NCBI RefSeq assembly: GCF_000974485.1
Contig: NZ_BBOM01000007.1
Span: 248,001 to 312,000 of the forward strand
Direction: 5' to 3'
Source: Streptomyces sp. NBRC 109706
GTDB taxonomy: Bacteria > Actinomycetota > Actinomycetes > Streptomycetales > Streptomycetaceae
DNA length: 64,000 nt
The position numbers and the translations under genes were made by a program. Shown here piece by piece: positions 7,628 through 15,074 of the stretch. Every line of letters starts with the position of its first letter. Within the stretch, counting starts at the first letter, position 1. The notes under the pieces were generated by a model that had not been told where the DNA came from, did no database searches, and saw only the letters and a list, made by a program, of their open reading frames with translations.

Positions 7628-8407
7628 GTGACGACCACCCGCCTGCCGCTGTTTCCCCTCAATACCGTGCTGTTTCCCGGGCTGGTGTTGCCGCTCAACG
7701 TCTTCGAGGCCAGATATCGCGCCATGTTCCGCGATCTTCTCGACCTGCCGGAGGGCGAGCCCAGGCCGTTCGGCGTGATCGCGATCAGGGACGGACACGA
7801 GGTGGCGCCCAGCGGCCTCGGGCTGCCGGACGACGCGGAGCCGCCGGCCGGCGCCGGCGCCGGCTTCGCCGACGATCCGATGCGTTCCTTCTTCGAGGTG
7901 GGCTGTGTCGCCGACGCCTCCACCATCAGGGCCAGACAGGTGCCCGGCGAGGCGGAGGACTCCACGGCCGCCGACGAGGAGGTGACGGGCTACGAGGTGC
8001 TGGCCACCGGCACCTCCCGGTTCCGGCTGTTGTCGGTCGACGCCGGCGGCCCCTATCTGGTCGGCGAGATCGAGCAGTTGGACGAGGAGGCGGGCGAGGG
8101 CGCCGGGGCGTTGGCCTCGGGGGTGCTCCGGGCCTTCCGCAAGTACCAGAAGGCCCTCGCCGGTGCCAACGAGCGCACCCTGGCCCCGGCGCAGGAGCTG
8201 CCCGACGACCCCTCGGTGGTGTCCTATCTGGTGGCCGCGGCGACCATGCTGCACACCGCAGACAAGCAGCGGCTGCTCCAGGCCGCCGACACCGCGACCC
8301 GGCTGGCCGACGAGCTGCGGCTGCTGCGGCAGGAGACGGCGCTGATCAGCAAGCTGCCCTCGGTGCCCGGCGCCGAGTACACGATCCGGCCGACCAGCCT
8401 CAACTGA
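7628..8407 (+). CDS. LON substrate-binding domain protein
   Basis: A protein of 259 residues consisting of a stand-alone Lon N-terminal (LON_substr_bdg/PUA-like) domain. It opens TTTRLPLFPLNTVLFPGLVLPLNVFEARYR, the classic start of Lon N-domains, followed by the GVIAIRDG strand and a helical C-terminal half. It lacks the AAA+ and Ser-Lys protease domains, so it is not a protease itself. Such proteins are widespread and uncharacterised, perhaps substrate adaptors or sensors (inference). The GTG at 7628 lies 8 bases after a TAGGCT -10 box. ybaK follows 44 bp downstream. Confidence 0.85.
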   Translation: MTTTRLPLFPLNTVLFPGLVLPLNVFEARYRAMFRDLLDLPEGEPRPFGVIAIRDGHEVAPSGLGLPDDAEPPAGAGAGFADDPMRSFFEVGCVADASTIRARQVPGEAEDSTAADEEVTGYEVLATGTSRFRLLSVDAGGPYLVGEIEQLDEEAGEGAGALASGVLRAFRKYQKALAGANERTLAPAQELPDDPSVVSYLVAAATMLHTADKQRLLQAADTATRLADELRLLRQETALISKLPSVPGAEYTIRPTSLN

Positions 8408-8451
8408 CGGCGCCCGGCGGCGAACCGGCCGGGCGGAGGGAGCGACGCGCG

Positions 8452-8943
8452 ATGGCTCGAAGAAGCGGGTCGGACGGCTCCACCCCGGCGACCCTGGCGG
8501 CCGGCCGGGCCGGCGTGCCGTTCACGCTGCACCGTTACCCGCACGATCCGGCGGCACCCTCGTTCGGCGTCGAGGCGGCGGAGGCGCTGGGCAGCGATCC
8601 GGCGCGGGTGCTCAAGACGCTGGTGGCCGTGGTGGACGGGGCGCTCACGGTGGCGCTGGTGCCGGTCTCCGGGTCGCTGTCGTTGAAGGCGCTGGCGGCG
8701 GCGGTCGGCGGCAAACGGGCCGCGCTGGCGGAGCCGGCGGTGGCCGAGCGCGCCACCGGCTATGTGGTGGGCGGCATCTCGCCGTTGGGCCAACGCCGCC
8801 GGCTGCCCACGGTGTTGGACGCCTCGGCGCACGAGCACGCCACGGTGCTGGTGTCCGCCGGGCGCCGCGGTCTTGAGATCGAGCTGGCGCCCGCCGACCT
8901 GGCGACCCTCACGGCGGCCCGGGTGGCGCCCATCGCCCGCTGA
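8452..8943 (+). CDS. ybaK: YbaK/EbsC-type Cys-tRNA(Pro) deacylase
   Basis: A 163-residue protein of the YbaK/prolyl-tRNA editing superfamily, which hydrolyses Cys-tRNA(Pro) formed by mistake by prolyl-tRNA synthetase. It has VPFTLHRYPHDPAAPSFGVEAAEALG at the N-terminus (the YbaK subfamily pattern), VLKTLVAVVDG with the conserved KTL lysine, and GYVVGGISPLGQRRRLPTVLD, which is close to the canonical GGISPxGxKK segment of YbaK. GGAGGGAG lies upstream of the ATG at 8452. It is probably co-transcribed with the LON-domain gene and converges with the DUF2567 gene. Confidence 0.9.
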   Translation: MARRSGSDGSTPATLAAGRAGVPFTLHRYPHDPAAPSFGVEAAEALGSDPARVLKTLVAVVDGALTVALVPVSGSLSLKALAAAVGGKRAALAEPAVAERATGYVVGGISPLGQRRRLPTVLDASAHEHATVLVSAGRRGLEIELAPADLATLTAARVAPIAR

Positions 8944-8998
8944 GCCCGCTGACCCTGCTGAGCCGCTTGGGGGCGTCGCACGGGGGCGTCGCGCGTGT

Positions 8999-9658
8999 TC
9001 AGGGGTTGGCCGGGCCCGCCGGGGTGTCCCAGCGCGGTGGGGCCTGGGCCGGCCGGGGCGCGGGGTCCCGGGGGCCGAAGCCGGCGACGCAGAGCAGATG
9101 GACGAGCAGCGCGCCGAAGGGCAGCCCGAACAGCACGCTCCTGGCGCCGAGGTCGAGGGGCGCGTCGAAGATCTCGTTCTGCTCCAGCTCGGCGACCCGC
9201 CCCGCTATGTCGTCGGTCGGGCCCAGCCACATGCCCAGCTGCCAGGCCAGCCAGGCACCGATCCCGGCCCCCACCGCGAGGCCGAGGACGACCGCGACCC
9301 CGCCGCGTCGGCGCAGCAGGAAGGTGACCAGCCCGGCGACCGCGCCCACGCCCAGGGCCAGCAGCAGGAAGACGCCGTCGGCGGCGATCGCCTGCTGTCC
9401 CTCGGAGTTGGCCAGCAGCACGTCCTGGCCGCGGAGGACCAGCGGGATCTTGGGCGCCCGCCAGGCCCACAGCGCGCCGAGCAGCACCCCGGTCAGCAGC
9501 GCCACCGGCGCGGCGACCAGCAGCCCCTCACGTATCTCGCGCCCCCAGTCGGGGCCGCCGGCCGGCCCGGGCGGGGCGGCGGGCCGGGACCACGGGTCGT
9601 GGGCCGGCCGGGGCGAAGCGACGGAGCGGAAATCCGGTGCTGGCTGGGGAGAGTCCAC
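8999..9658 (-). CDS. DUF2567 membrane protein
   Basis: A 219-residue protein with a 40-residue Pro/Ala-rich cytoplasmic N-terminus and four likely membrane helices (about 46-66, 95-115, 121-142 and 180-198). The extracellular loop after helix 1 (IPLVLRGQDVLLANSEGQQAIAADG) and the loop before helix 4 match, as I recall, the Streptomyces DUF2567 pattern, in which a polar loop of this kind precedes an AxDG motif. The start is a GTG at 9658 with no strong Shine-Dalgarno site. A CAGGAT hexamer 6 bases upstream suggests a leaderless transcript. The function is unknown. Confidence 0.75.
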   Translation of the reverse strand: MDSPQPAPDFRSVASPRPAHDPWSRPAAPPGPAGGPDWGREIREGLLVAAPVALLTGVLLGALWAWRAPKIPLVLRGQDVLLANSEGQQAIAADGVFLLLALGVGAVAGLVTFLLRRRGGVAVVLGLAVGAGIGAWLAWQLGMWLGPTDDIAGRVAELEQNEIFDAPLDLGARSVLFGLPFGALLVHLLCVAGFGPRDPAPRPAQAPPRWDTPAGPANP

Positions 9659-9737
9659 CCCGTCATCCTGCCAGGTGCGGGCACCTGTTCGGCCGTGGGG
9701 ACGACCGTTTGGCTGATCAGCTCATCGGGGCGGCTGG

Positions 9738-10547
9738 TCAGCGGGTCGCGGCGCGCCGATAGGCCCAGGTGGCCAGGGCCAGGGTGACCACGCCGACGGC
9801 GGCGCAGACGGCGAGGTGGCCGATGATCAACGCCGCGTCGGGGCGCGGCCCGAACATCTCGGCCAGCGCGTCGACGCCATAGCTGGACGGCAGCAACTCG
9901 CGTGTCCAACGCAGCGGTTCGGGCAGCCGGCCGGCCGGCAGCACGCCGAGGAGCAGGGCCGCCGACATGCCCAGCTGGCCACAGAGGGTGGCCAGCTCGG
10001 GGCGGGGCGCGAGCAGCCCCAGGGCCGCGCCGAGCCCGGCCAGCGCCGCCCCGGTGAGCGGCACCACGGCGATCAGCAGCCACAGCCCGCCCATCGGCAG
10101 CTGGTAGAGCAGCGCCCCGGTGACCGCCGTCACCACCACCCCCGGCACCGTGAACGAGGCATAGGCGGCGGCGACCCCGAGCACCACGGCGCCGGCCGGC
10201 ACCGGGAGCGTCGCGTAGTGGTCGAGCCCGGTGGCCCGCAACTGGCCGAAGTACTGGGCGAGCTGGTTGAGCGCGACAAACGCGACCACCAGCACCGCCG
10301 AGCCGGCGACCACGGCCGTGGCCTCGTCCCCCGCTCCCCCGTCGACCACGCCGCGCATCAGGATCATGATCCCGATGGACTGGAAGGTGGCGACGAACAG
10401 CAGCGGCACCCTCGCCACCCGCGTCCTGGAGAGCTGGGCCCGGTAGACGGCGGCCAGCGAGGGGAGGAAACGGGCGGCCGGCGCGAGGGGTACTTCCCCG
10501 GGGGCCTCGGTCATCGTGCGGTCACGCACCTGTTCGATCAGGGTCAC
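9738..10547 (-). CDS. ABC-2 type transporter permease
   Basis: A membrane subunit of 269 residues with six predicted helices, starting about residue 45 (VPLLFVATFQSIGIMILMRGV) and ending with a helix near the C-terminus (VGVVTLALATWAYRRA). The arrangement and the ELLPSSYGVDALAEM segment match ABC2_membrane permeases of drug or polysaccharide exporters. The GTG at 10547 overlaps the stop of the upstream ATPase gene by GTGA (10544-10547). An in-frame ATG at 10514 is a weaker alternative. With the ATPase it forms a two-gene exporter whose substrate is unknown. Confidence 0.85.
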   Translation of the reverse strand: MTLIEQVRDRTMTEAPGEVPLAPAARFLPSLAAVYRAQLSRTRVARVPLLFVATFQSIGIMILMRGVVDGGAGDEATAVVAGSAVLVVAFVALNQLAQYFGQLRATGLDHYATLPVPAGAVVLGVAAAYASFTVPGVVVTAVTGALLYQLPMGGLWLLIAVVPLTGAALAGLGAALGLLAPRPELATLCGQLGMSAALLLGVLPAGRLPEPLRWTRELLPSSYGVDALAEMFGPRPDAALIIGHLAVCAAVGVVTLALATWAYRRAATR

Positions 10548-11596
10548 TGTCGGACCAGCCCCTCGCCCCTGCCGCCGAGGGCCAGATAGACGTCCTCCAG
10601 GCTGGGCGTCGCGAGCGTGAAGTCGTCCAGGGCGGCGAACGCCTCGCCCTGGGTGACGGCGGCGACCACGGCTCTGGCCCGCTCCGGCGGCAGCCGCAGC
10701 GTCCAACGGCGGCCGGTGACGGCGGCCTCGGCGCACAGCTCGGCGATCCGGGGCACGGTGAGGGGCGGGTCGCCACGCCAGACGAGGTCGAGCCGCACCT
10801 GGACGTCGATCAGCGTCTTCAGGCCCTCGGGGGTGTCGCAGGCGATCACCCGGCCGGCGTCCAGCACGGCGACCCGGTCCAGCACGGTCTCGGCCTCCAG
10901 CACGTTGTGGGTGACCAGCAGCACCGTGGTGCCCTGTTCGGCGCGGCGGCGGTCGAGCGCCGCCCAGACCGCGCGGCGGGCCATCGGGTCCATGTTGCCG
11001 GTCGGCTCGTCCAGCACCAGCAGCGGTCGGCCGCCGACCAGCGCGGCGGCCAGGCAGGCCAGCCGACGCTGACCGCCGGAGAGCCGCTTGAGCGGCCGGT
11101 CGGCCAGCTCGCCGAGGGCGAGCTCGTCCAGCACGGCGTCCCGCTCGGCGCCGGCCGCCGACGCGCTCAGGCCGCGCAGCCTGGCGGTGGTCTCGACGGC
11201 GAGCGACACGGTCAACTCGTCGAGCGCGGTGGCCTCCTGGCCGAGGTAGGCCACCAGCCTGGCGGCCCGCTCGGGATGCCGGACGAGGTCGTGGCCGAAG
11301 AGCGAGATGCCGCCGGCGTCGGGGCGCAGCAGCCCGGTGAGCTGTTTGACCAGGGTGGTCTTGCCGGCGCCGTTCGGGCCCAGCAGCCCGAAGATCTCGC
11401 CGCGCGCCACCCGCAGGGTGATGTCGTCGTTGGCGGGGTGGGCGGTGCCGGCCGTGCCTCTGCGGCGGGCGGAGCGATAGGTCTTGGTGAGGCCGTGCAC
11501 CGTCACCGCGGCGAGCGGGGTCGCTGGAGAGTCCGGAGTGCGCGGTGCCATCGTGGTCTGGGGCCCGGCCCGGCCGATGGAGGAGGCCACGGCCAC
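10544..11596 (-). CDS. ABC transporter ATP-binding protein
   Basis: A nucleotide-binding subunit of up to 350 residues that powers the adjacent permease. Walker A is GPNGAGKTT (about residue 74), the signature is LSGGQRR, Walker B is PLLVLDEPTGNMD, and the switch histidine is in LLVTHNV. The C-terminal 80 residues, after CDTPEGLKTLIDVQVRLDL, are the regulatory extension typical of DrrA/YhaQ-like exporters. The start is uncertain: a GTG at 11596 or 11590, or an ATG at 11551, none with a good Shine-Dalgarno site. Confidence 0.88.
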   Translation of the reverse strand: MAVASSIGRAGPQTTMAPRTPDSPATPLAAVTVHGLTKTYRSARRRGTAGTAHPANDDITLRVARGEIFGLLGPNGAGKTTLVKQLTGLLRPDAGGISLFGHDLVRHPERAARLVAYLGQEATALDELTVSLAVETTARLRGLSASAAGAERDAVLDELALGELADRPLKRLSGGQRRLACLAAALVGGRPLLVLDEPTGNMDPMARRAVWAALDRRRAEQGTTVLLVTHNVLEAETVLDRVAVLDAGRVIACDTPEGLKTLIDVQVRLDLVWRGDPPLTVPRIAELCAEAAVTGRRWTLRLPPERARAVVAAVTQGEAFAALDDFTLATPSLEDVYLALGGRGEGLVRQ

Positions 11597-11658
11597 GAGC
11601 CTACGTGGCGCGGTCGGCGCGCGGAACGGCGGGCCCTGCCTGCGCCGGGCCGGCCGCG

Positions 11659-12915
11659 TCAGGACGGGGCGCGCTCGGCGCCGGTGCGGCTGTCCACCTC
11701 GCGCCAGAAGCCGGCTCTGATGGCATATCTGTCCTGCTCGTCGATCTGGTCGTCCTTGTGCGCGAGCAGGCCGAACCTGGCCGCGTAGCGGAGCAGTTCG
11801 CCGTCGATCCGGTGCGGGATCCGCGGGTACTCGGTGGACAGCTGGCGCAGCGGGGACTCGCCGGCCAGGCGCTCCGTCCAGCGGCGGGCGAAGACCTGCC
11901 CCACCTCGAACGGGTCCCCGCTGACGGCCGTGATGTCCTCCTCACGGTCGGCCCAGCGCTGTTCGGCGCTGGTCAGCTGGGCGAGCGTGGGCAGCGCCGC
12001 CGTCTCGGCCGTCTCGTCCGAGGGGCCGCGCTCCACCCAGCCGCGGTCGGACGACCAGCGCAGCGTGGCGGTGGGGGGCGGCGGGACGGGGCGGCCCAGG
12101 GAGGCCAGATCCTTGGGCGTCGGCACGCCCTTGGCCGCCGGCGCGGCGGGCTCCTCCTCCTGGGACGGCTGGTAGGGCACCGAGGCGGTGGCGGCGGCCG
12201 AGCCGTTGACCGGCCCGGCGGGCCCGGCGGAACCGGCCGACAGCGGCTGCGCGGCCGGCTGCTCGCAGCCGGCGGGCTGGGCGTCGCCGCCGGTGGACTT
12301 CTCGGGCAGCGGCGCGGAGAGGATGGCCGCGATATCGGGGCGGGCCATGCCGCCGGCGGACTGCGGCTCGCTGACCCGCATCGCGCGGGTGATCCAGGCG
12401 CGGTCCAGCACGCGGCGCTCGTCGGCCTCGGCGACCAGGTCCTCGGACTGGTTGTAGTCGCCGTCGGCGGCCTGCACGGCCCACAGATGGACGGCGACCC
12501 CGTGCTCCTTGGCCGACATCAGCCCTGGCAGCAGATCGCCGTCCCCGGTGATCAACACGATGTCGGCACAGGCGCGGTTGCGGGCCAGCTCGGTCAGCTC
12601 GGCGTGCATCGCGGCGTCCACGCCCTTCTGCGCCCAGCGACCGTCACTGCGGGTCAACGCGCCGAGCCTGACGGTGACTCGGGGCATCACCCGGAGCCTG
12701 CGGTGTTCCGGCTGGGGCACGCGGTCGGGGGCGCCGTCGAACCAGTAGATCCGCAACAGGCTGCAGCCGGTGTCCTCCTCGGCGCGGTCGCGGAGGCCCT
12801 GGATGAGTCTGGCGTGGTCCACGGTGATACGGGGACGCGCGGGCTCTCCGGCGAGCAGGCTGGCGGCGGCACCCAAGAGGTAGCCCGCATCAACCAGCAC
12901 GACGCAGCGGTCCAC
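11659..12915 (-). CDS. NYN-domain (PIN-like nuclease fold) protein
   Basis: A 418-residue protein. The N-terminal 190 residues form a NYN (DUF88, LabA-type) domain of the PIN-like RNase fold. Acidic residues expected at the metal site are visible in VVLVDAGYLLG, QKGVDAAMHAEL and VLITGDGDLLPG. A Pro/Ala-rich linker (about 215-285) leads to a conserved-looking C-terminal region (LPTLAQLTSAEQRWADREED and RIPHRIDGELLRYAARFGLL) that I cannot assign. The GTG at 12915 is preceded by GAAGGGAAGG and fits the domain boundary. It may cleave or bind RNA, but the target is unknown. It runs in the same direction as the ABC genes, 63 bp away. Confidence 0.85.
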   Translation of the reverse strand: MDRCVVLVDAGYLLGAAASLLAGEPARPRITVDHARLIQGLRDRAEEDTGCSLLRIYWFDGAPDRVPQPEHRRLRVMPRVTVRLGALTRSDGRWAQKGVDAAMHAELTELARNRACADIVLITGDGDLLPGLMSAKEHGVAVHLWAVQAADGDYNQSEDLVAEADERRVLDRAWITRAMRVSEPQSAGGMARPDIAAILSAPLPEKSTGGDAQPAGCEQPAAQPLSAGSAGPAGPVNGSAAATASVPYQPSQEEEPAAPAAKGVPTPKDLASLGRPVPPPPTATLRWSSDRGWVERGPSDETAETAALPTLAQLTSAEQRWADREEDITAVSGDPFEVGQVFARRWTERLAGESPLRQLSTEYPRIPHRIDGELLRYAARFGLLAHKDDQIDEQDRYAIRAGFWREVDSRTGAERAPS

Positions 12916-13098
12916 GTGGCACCTTCCCTTCGCCGGACGTTTCACTGAGTCTGCCCGACGAGGCGGCCGTTATCTGTCCTACGCGATCTTCGGCGTGGCA
13001 AACCGCCTTCCCATGATCGGAATGCGAACTTTCGCGCCACATGTGAGTCTGGTGACGGCGCCAACTTCCGTGGGGGATCACCCAGCCAGGAGGCGATC

Positions 13099-13236
13099 AT
13101 GGCCAAGGAGAAGAAGCGCGACCGCTCGAACGAGTCCGGCCGTTCGGAGCGCCCCCAGGAGTCCGCCAGGGCCGAGGCGCCCAGCGAGGAATCCCGGGGC
13201 CGCAAGCAACGGGAGCGGAAGTTCGGCCACAACTGA
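13099..13236 (+). CDS. 45-aa highly charged hydrophilic protein
   Basis: A short gene with a strong Shine-Dalgarno site (CCAGGAGG, five bases before the ATG). The 45-residue product is nearly all Lys, Arg, Glu and Ser (start MAKEKKRDRS, end RKFGHN) and is likely disordered. Similar small hydrophilic proteins occur in Streptomyces genomes, to my recollection, without known function. It stands alone, divergent from the NYN gene, and is followed 18 bases later by a perfect hairpin, which supports it being a complete transcription unit. Confidence 0.7.
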   Translation: MAKEKKRDRSNESGRSERPQESARAEAPSEESRGRKQRERKFGHN

Positions 13237-13254
13237 CCGCGCGGCTCCCGGAGT

Positions 13255-13284
13255 CGTCGCCCCGGCCCACCGGCCGGGGCGACG
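13255..13284. terminator. perfect 13-bp hairpin
   Basis: CGTCGCCCCGGCC and GGCCGGGGCGACG form a perfect 13-bp stem with a CACC loop, in the 54-bp space between the convergent 45-aa gene and the sigma-factor partner gene. It has no T-tract. It likely terminates both transcripts. Confidence 0.7.
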
Positions 13285-13290
13285 CCGACC

Positions 13291-13947
13291 TCACTCCTCG
13301 GCGCCGGGCAGGGGCGCGCAGGCTCCCTCCACGAAGGCGATGGCACCGAGGTGGGGCTGATCCACCAGCACCACGGTGTCCCCCGGCGACAGCCGGTAGA
13401 TGGCTTCCTCGGGGAACTCCCGGCCCGGGCTCCGGGAGTAGGCGGTGCTCGCACTGCCCGTGTGGGGCCCCTCGGGCTCCACGAGTATGGCCCCGCCCAA
13501 CGCCTCGCCGACCTGGATCATGTCCGCGTCCGTCCACCCCGTCGTCTCGTCATGACTGCCGAGCCAGGAGCGGAAGAACACGCCGTCGGGGAACGGCCGG
13601 CACTGGTAGTCGGCCGGCGGGTTGTACACCGAGGTGACCCCGGCCGCCGCCAACTCGGCGAGGAACGACTCGATTTCCTCCTCCCCGTCCGGCCAGTCGG
13701 AGAGCCGCACCTCTATCCCGCCCGCGCCGTCGGACGCCACCGCATAGGCGGGCGAGGCGCCGCCGCCGGGCAGCAGCACCAGGGCGGCGGCCACGGCGCC
13801 GGCCATGGCCAGCCCCCAACCCGCCCGCCGCGCGGTGCGGGCCCGGGGCCGCGCCGGCTCCGGCTCGGCCACTGCCGAGGCATGCTCGGCGGCGTGCGCG
13901 ACCTCCCGCTTCAGCTCGGTCAACAGACGGTCCTCGAAGTTGCTCAT
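13291..13947 (-). CDS. membrane partner of the adjacent sigma factor (possible anti-sigma)
   Basis: A 218-residue single-pass protein. Residues 1-42 are cytoplasmic and helical (FEDRLLTELKREVAHAAEHA), about 43-60 form a membrane helix, and the rest is extracytoplasmic. The start overlaps the sigma-factor stop by ATGA (13944-13947). That coupling and topology suggest an anti-sigma factor, but I see no HxxxCxxC zinc motif and no recognised anti-sigma domain. The extracytoplasmic part (for example VRLSDWPDGEEEIESFLAELAAAGV) is unlike anything I know. In many ECF systems such a protein is a sensor. Confidence 0.75.
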   Translation of the reverse strand: MSNFEDRLLTELKREVAHAAEHASAVAEPEPARPRARTARRAGWGLAMAGAVAAALVLLPGGGASPAYAVASDGAGGIEVRLSDWPDGEEEIESFLAELAAAGVTSVYNPPADYQCRPFPDGVFFRSWLGSHDETTGWTDADMIQVGEALGGAILVEPEGPHTGSASTAYSRSPGREFPEEAIYRLSPGDTVVLVDQPHLGAIAFVEGACAPLPGAEE

Positions 13948-14543
13948 GCCTCACTCCTCGCGAAATCGACGCGGCGCCGCGGGACTTCCTCTGGCGGGCC
14001 GACCTGCGCCCGCAGCTTCCCCCTGGCCCGGTGCAGCCGCACCCTGGCGGCCACCTGGCTGATGCCGAGGGCCCTGGCGGCCTCGGGCACGGACAGCTGA
14101 TCCACCGCGACCAGCTCGAGGACGGCACGCTCGCCGTCCGGCAGATCGGCCATGGCGGCGAGCAGCCGGCGCCCCGGGCGCTCGGCGGCAAGCCGCTCCT
14201 CAAGGCGCGTGATGTCGTCCGGCTCCAGCAGCCGGCGCCCGGCGATCCGGCCCGTGAGGGCGTGCTGTCGGGCGACGCGGCGGCGCTCCGCCGAGGTGAC
14301 GTTGCGGGCCACCCCGAAGAGCCAGGCGCGTTCGTCGCCCAGGCGCGGGCGGTAGGTGTGCCCGGAGTCGATGACCGCGAGGAAGACCTCGGCGGTCAGA
14401 TCGGCGGCGGTATGGGGGTCCTCGACCCGGCGGGCCACGAAGCGTGTCACCGCGTCCACATGACGGCGGTAGAACTCCTCGAACAGCTCCGGATCACGCG
14501 CGGCGGCCCCGGGACCGCCGCGACTTCGGGTGACGATGCGCAC
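13944..14543 (-). CDS. ECF-like RNA polymerase sigma factor
   Basis: A 199-residue two-domain sigma-70 family protein. Region 2 spans about 17-88 (ELFEEFYRRHVDAVTRFVARRVEDP, then DLTAEVFLAVI and RAWLFGVARN). Region 4 spans about 126-180 (DLPDGERAVLELVAVDQLSVPEAARALGISQVAARVRLHRARGKLR) with the helix-turn-helix. No sigma-3 domain is present. It starts at a GTG with GGGAG upstream. It is probably regulated by the membrane protein encoded immediately downstream. Its target promoters are unknown. A search for matching -35/-10 motifs upstream of 14543 would test autoregulation. Confidence 0.88.
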   Translation of the reverse strand: MRIVTRSRGGPGAAARDPELFEEFYRRHVDAVTRFVARRVEDPHTAADLTAEVFLAVIDSGHTYRPRLGDERAWLFGVARNVTSAERRRVARQHALTGRIAGRRLLEPDDITRLEERLAAERPGRRLLAAMADLPDGERAVLELVAVDQLSVPEAARALGISQVAARVRLHRARGKLRAQVGPPEEVPRRRVDFARSEA

Positions 14544-14674
14544 GCGCGCTCTCCCGTCCTCGTCCTGCCTTACACCCGTACTTGGGCGGCGAGGGGGAAA
14601 GCGTTACATGCAGTCACAGGAGGAGGTCGGCGGGGCCCACCGGCGCGTTCCGGACAGCGCGCTCGCGCGGGGGT

Positions 14675-14920
14675 TCAGTCGCCGAAGGCGTGTCGTTCGT
14701 GCGCCGCCGCGAAGTAACGGGCGTCGGCCACCTCGGACGGCACCCGTTCCACCGGCGGCCTGCCCCGGTGCACGATGTCACCGGCCTCGTGCGTGCAGCG
14801 CAGCCGGTCCTCGTAGGCCGATCCCGGGAAGTACCGCTCCAGGGCGTGCACCGTCTCCTCCCCCGACGTGTGCACCTCCCGCAACAGGAACACGGCTTTC
14901 TCGATCATCTGGGATTCCAC
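14675..14920 (-). CDS. hypothetical 81-aa protein
   Basis: A small acidic/basic protein with no recognised domain. It has a likely helix at the N-terminus (MIEKAVFLLREVHTSGEETVHALERYF) and a middle with RLRCTHEAGDIVHRG. I chose the GTG at 14920 because AAGGTGG lies about 6 nt upstream. An ATG four codons further in (14908) has no such site. It lies downstream of dnaE in the same direction, after a hairpin at 14957-14985. Codon bias is normal. It could also be a spurious frame. Confidence 0.5.
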   Translation of the reverse strand: MESQMIEKAVFLLREVHTSGEETVHALERYFPGSAYEDRLRCTHEAGDIVHRGRPPVERVPSEVADARYFAAAHERHAFGD

Positions 14921-14956
14921 AGGGCCCCACCTTTTCCACGGTTCTCCCAAGAGTTC

Positions 14957-14985
14957 CCACGGAATCCCGTCACCGGATTCCGTGG
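14957..14985. terminator. 11-bp hairpin with T-tract on the plus side
   Basis: CCACGGAATCC and GGATTCCGTGG form a perfect stem with a 7-nt loop, followed on the plus strand by TTTT. It lies 90 bp after the dnaE stop, in a locally A/T-richer segment (about 14930-15060). It probably terminates dnaE transcripts. The T-tract on the plus strand would fit a plus-strand transcript better, but I see no gene there. Confidence 0.55.
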
Positions 14986-15074
14986 TTTTCTCTCTCCGCT
15001 TTCGAAGGTAGACCTCGAATGTTCCCGTATCGGTAAAGCCGCCGCCATCTTCCGCCCAACAGGCGGACGGTACC

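Noticed and set aside
6250..8943. An 897-codon plus-strand frame that would fuse antisense of hisD with the LON and YbaK genes
   Set aside because: Only the C-terminal 163 residues are a real protein (YbaK, start 8452). The rest is antisense or out-of-frame.
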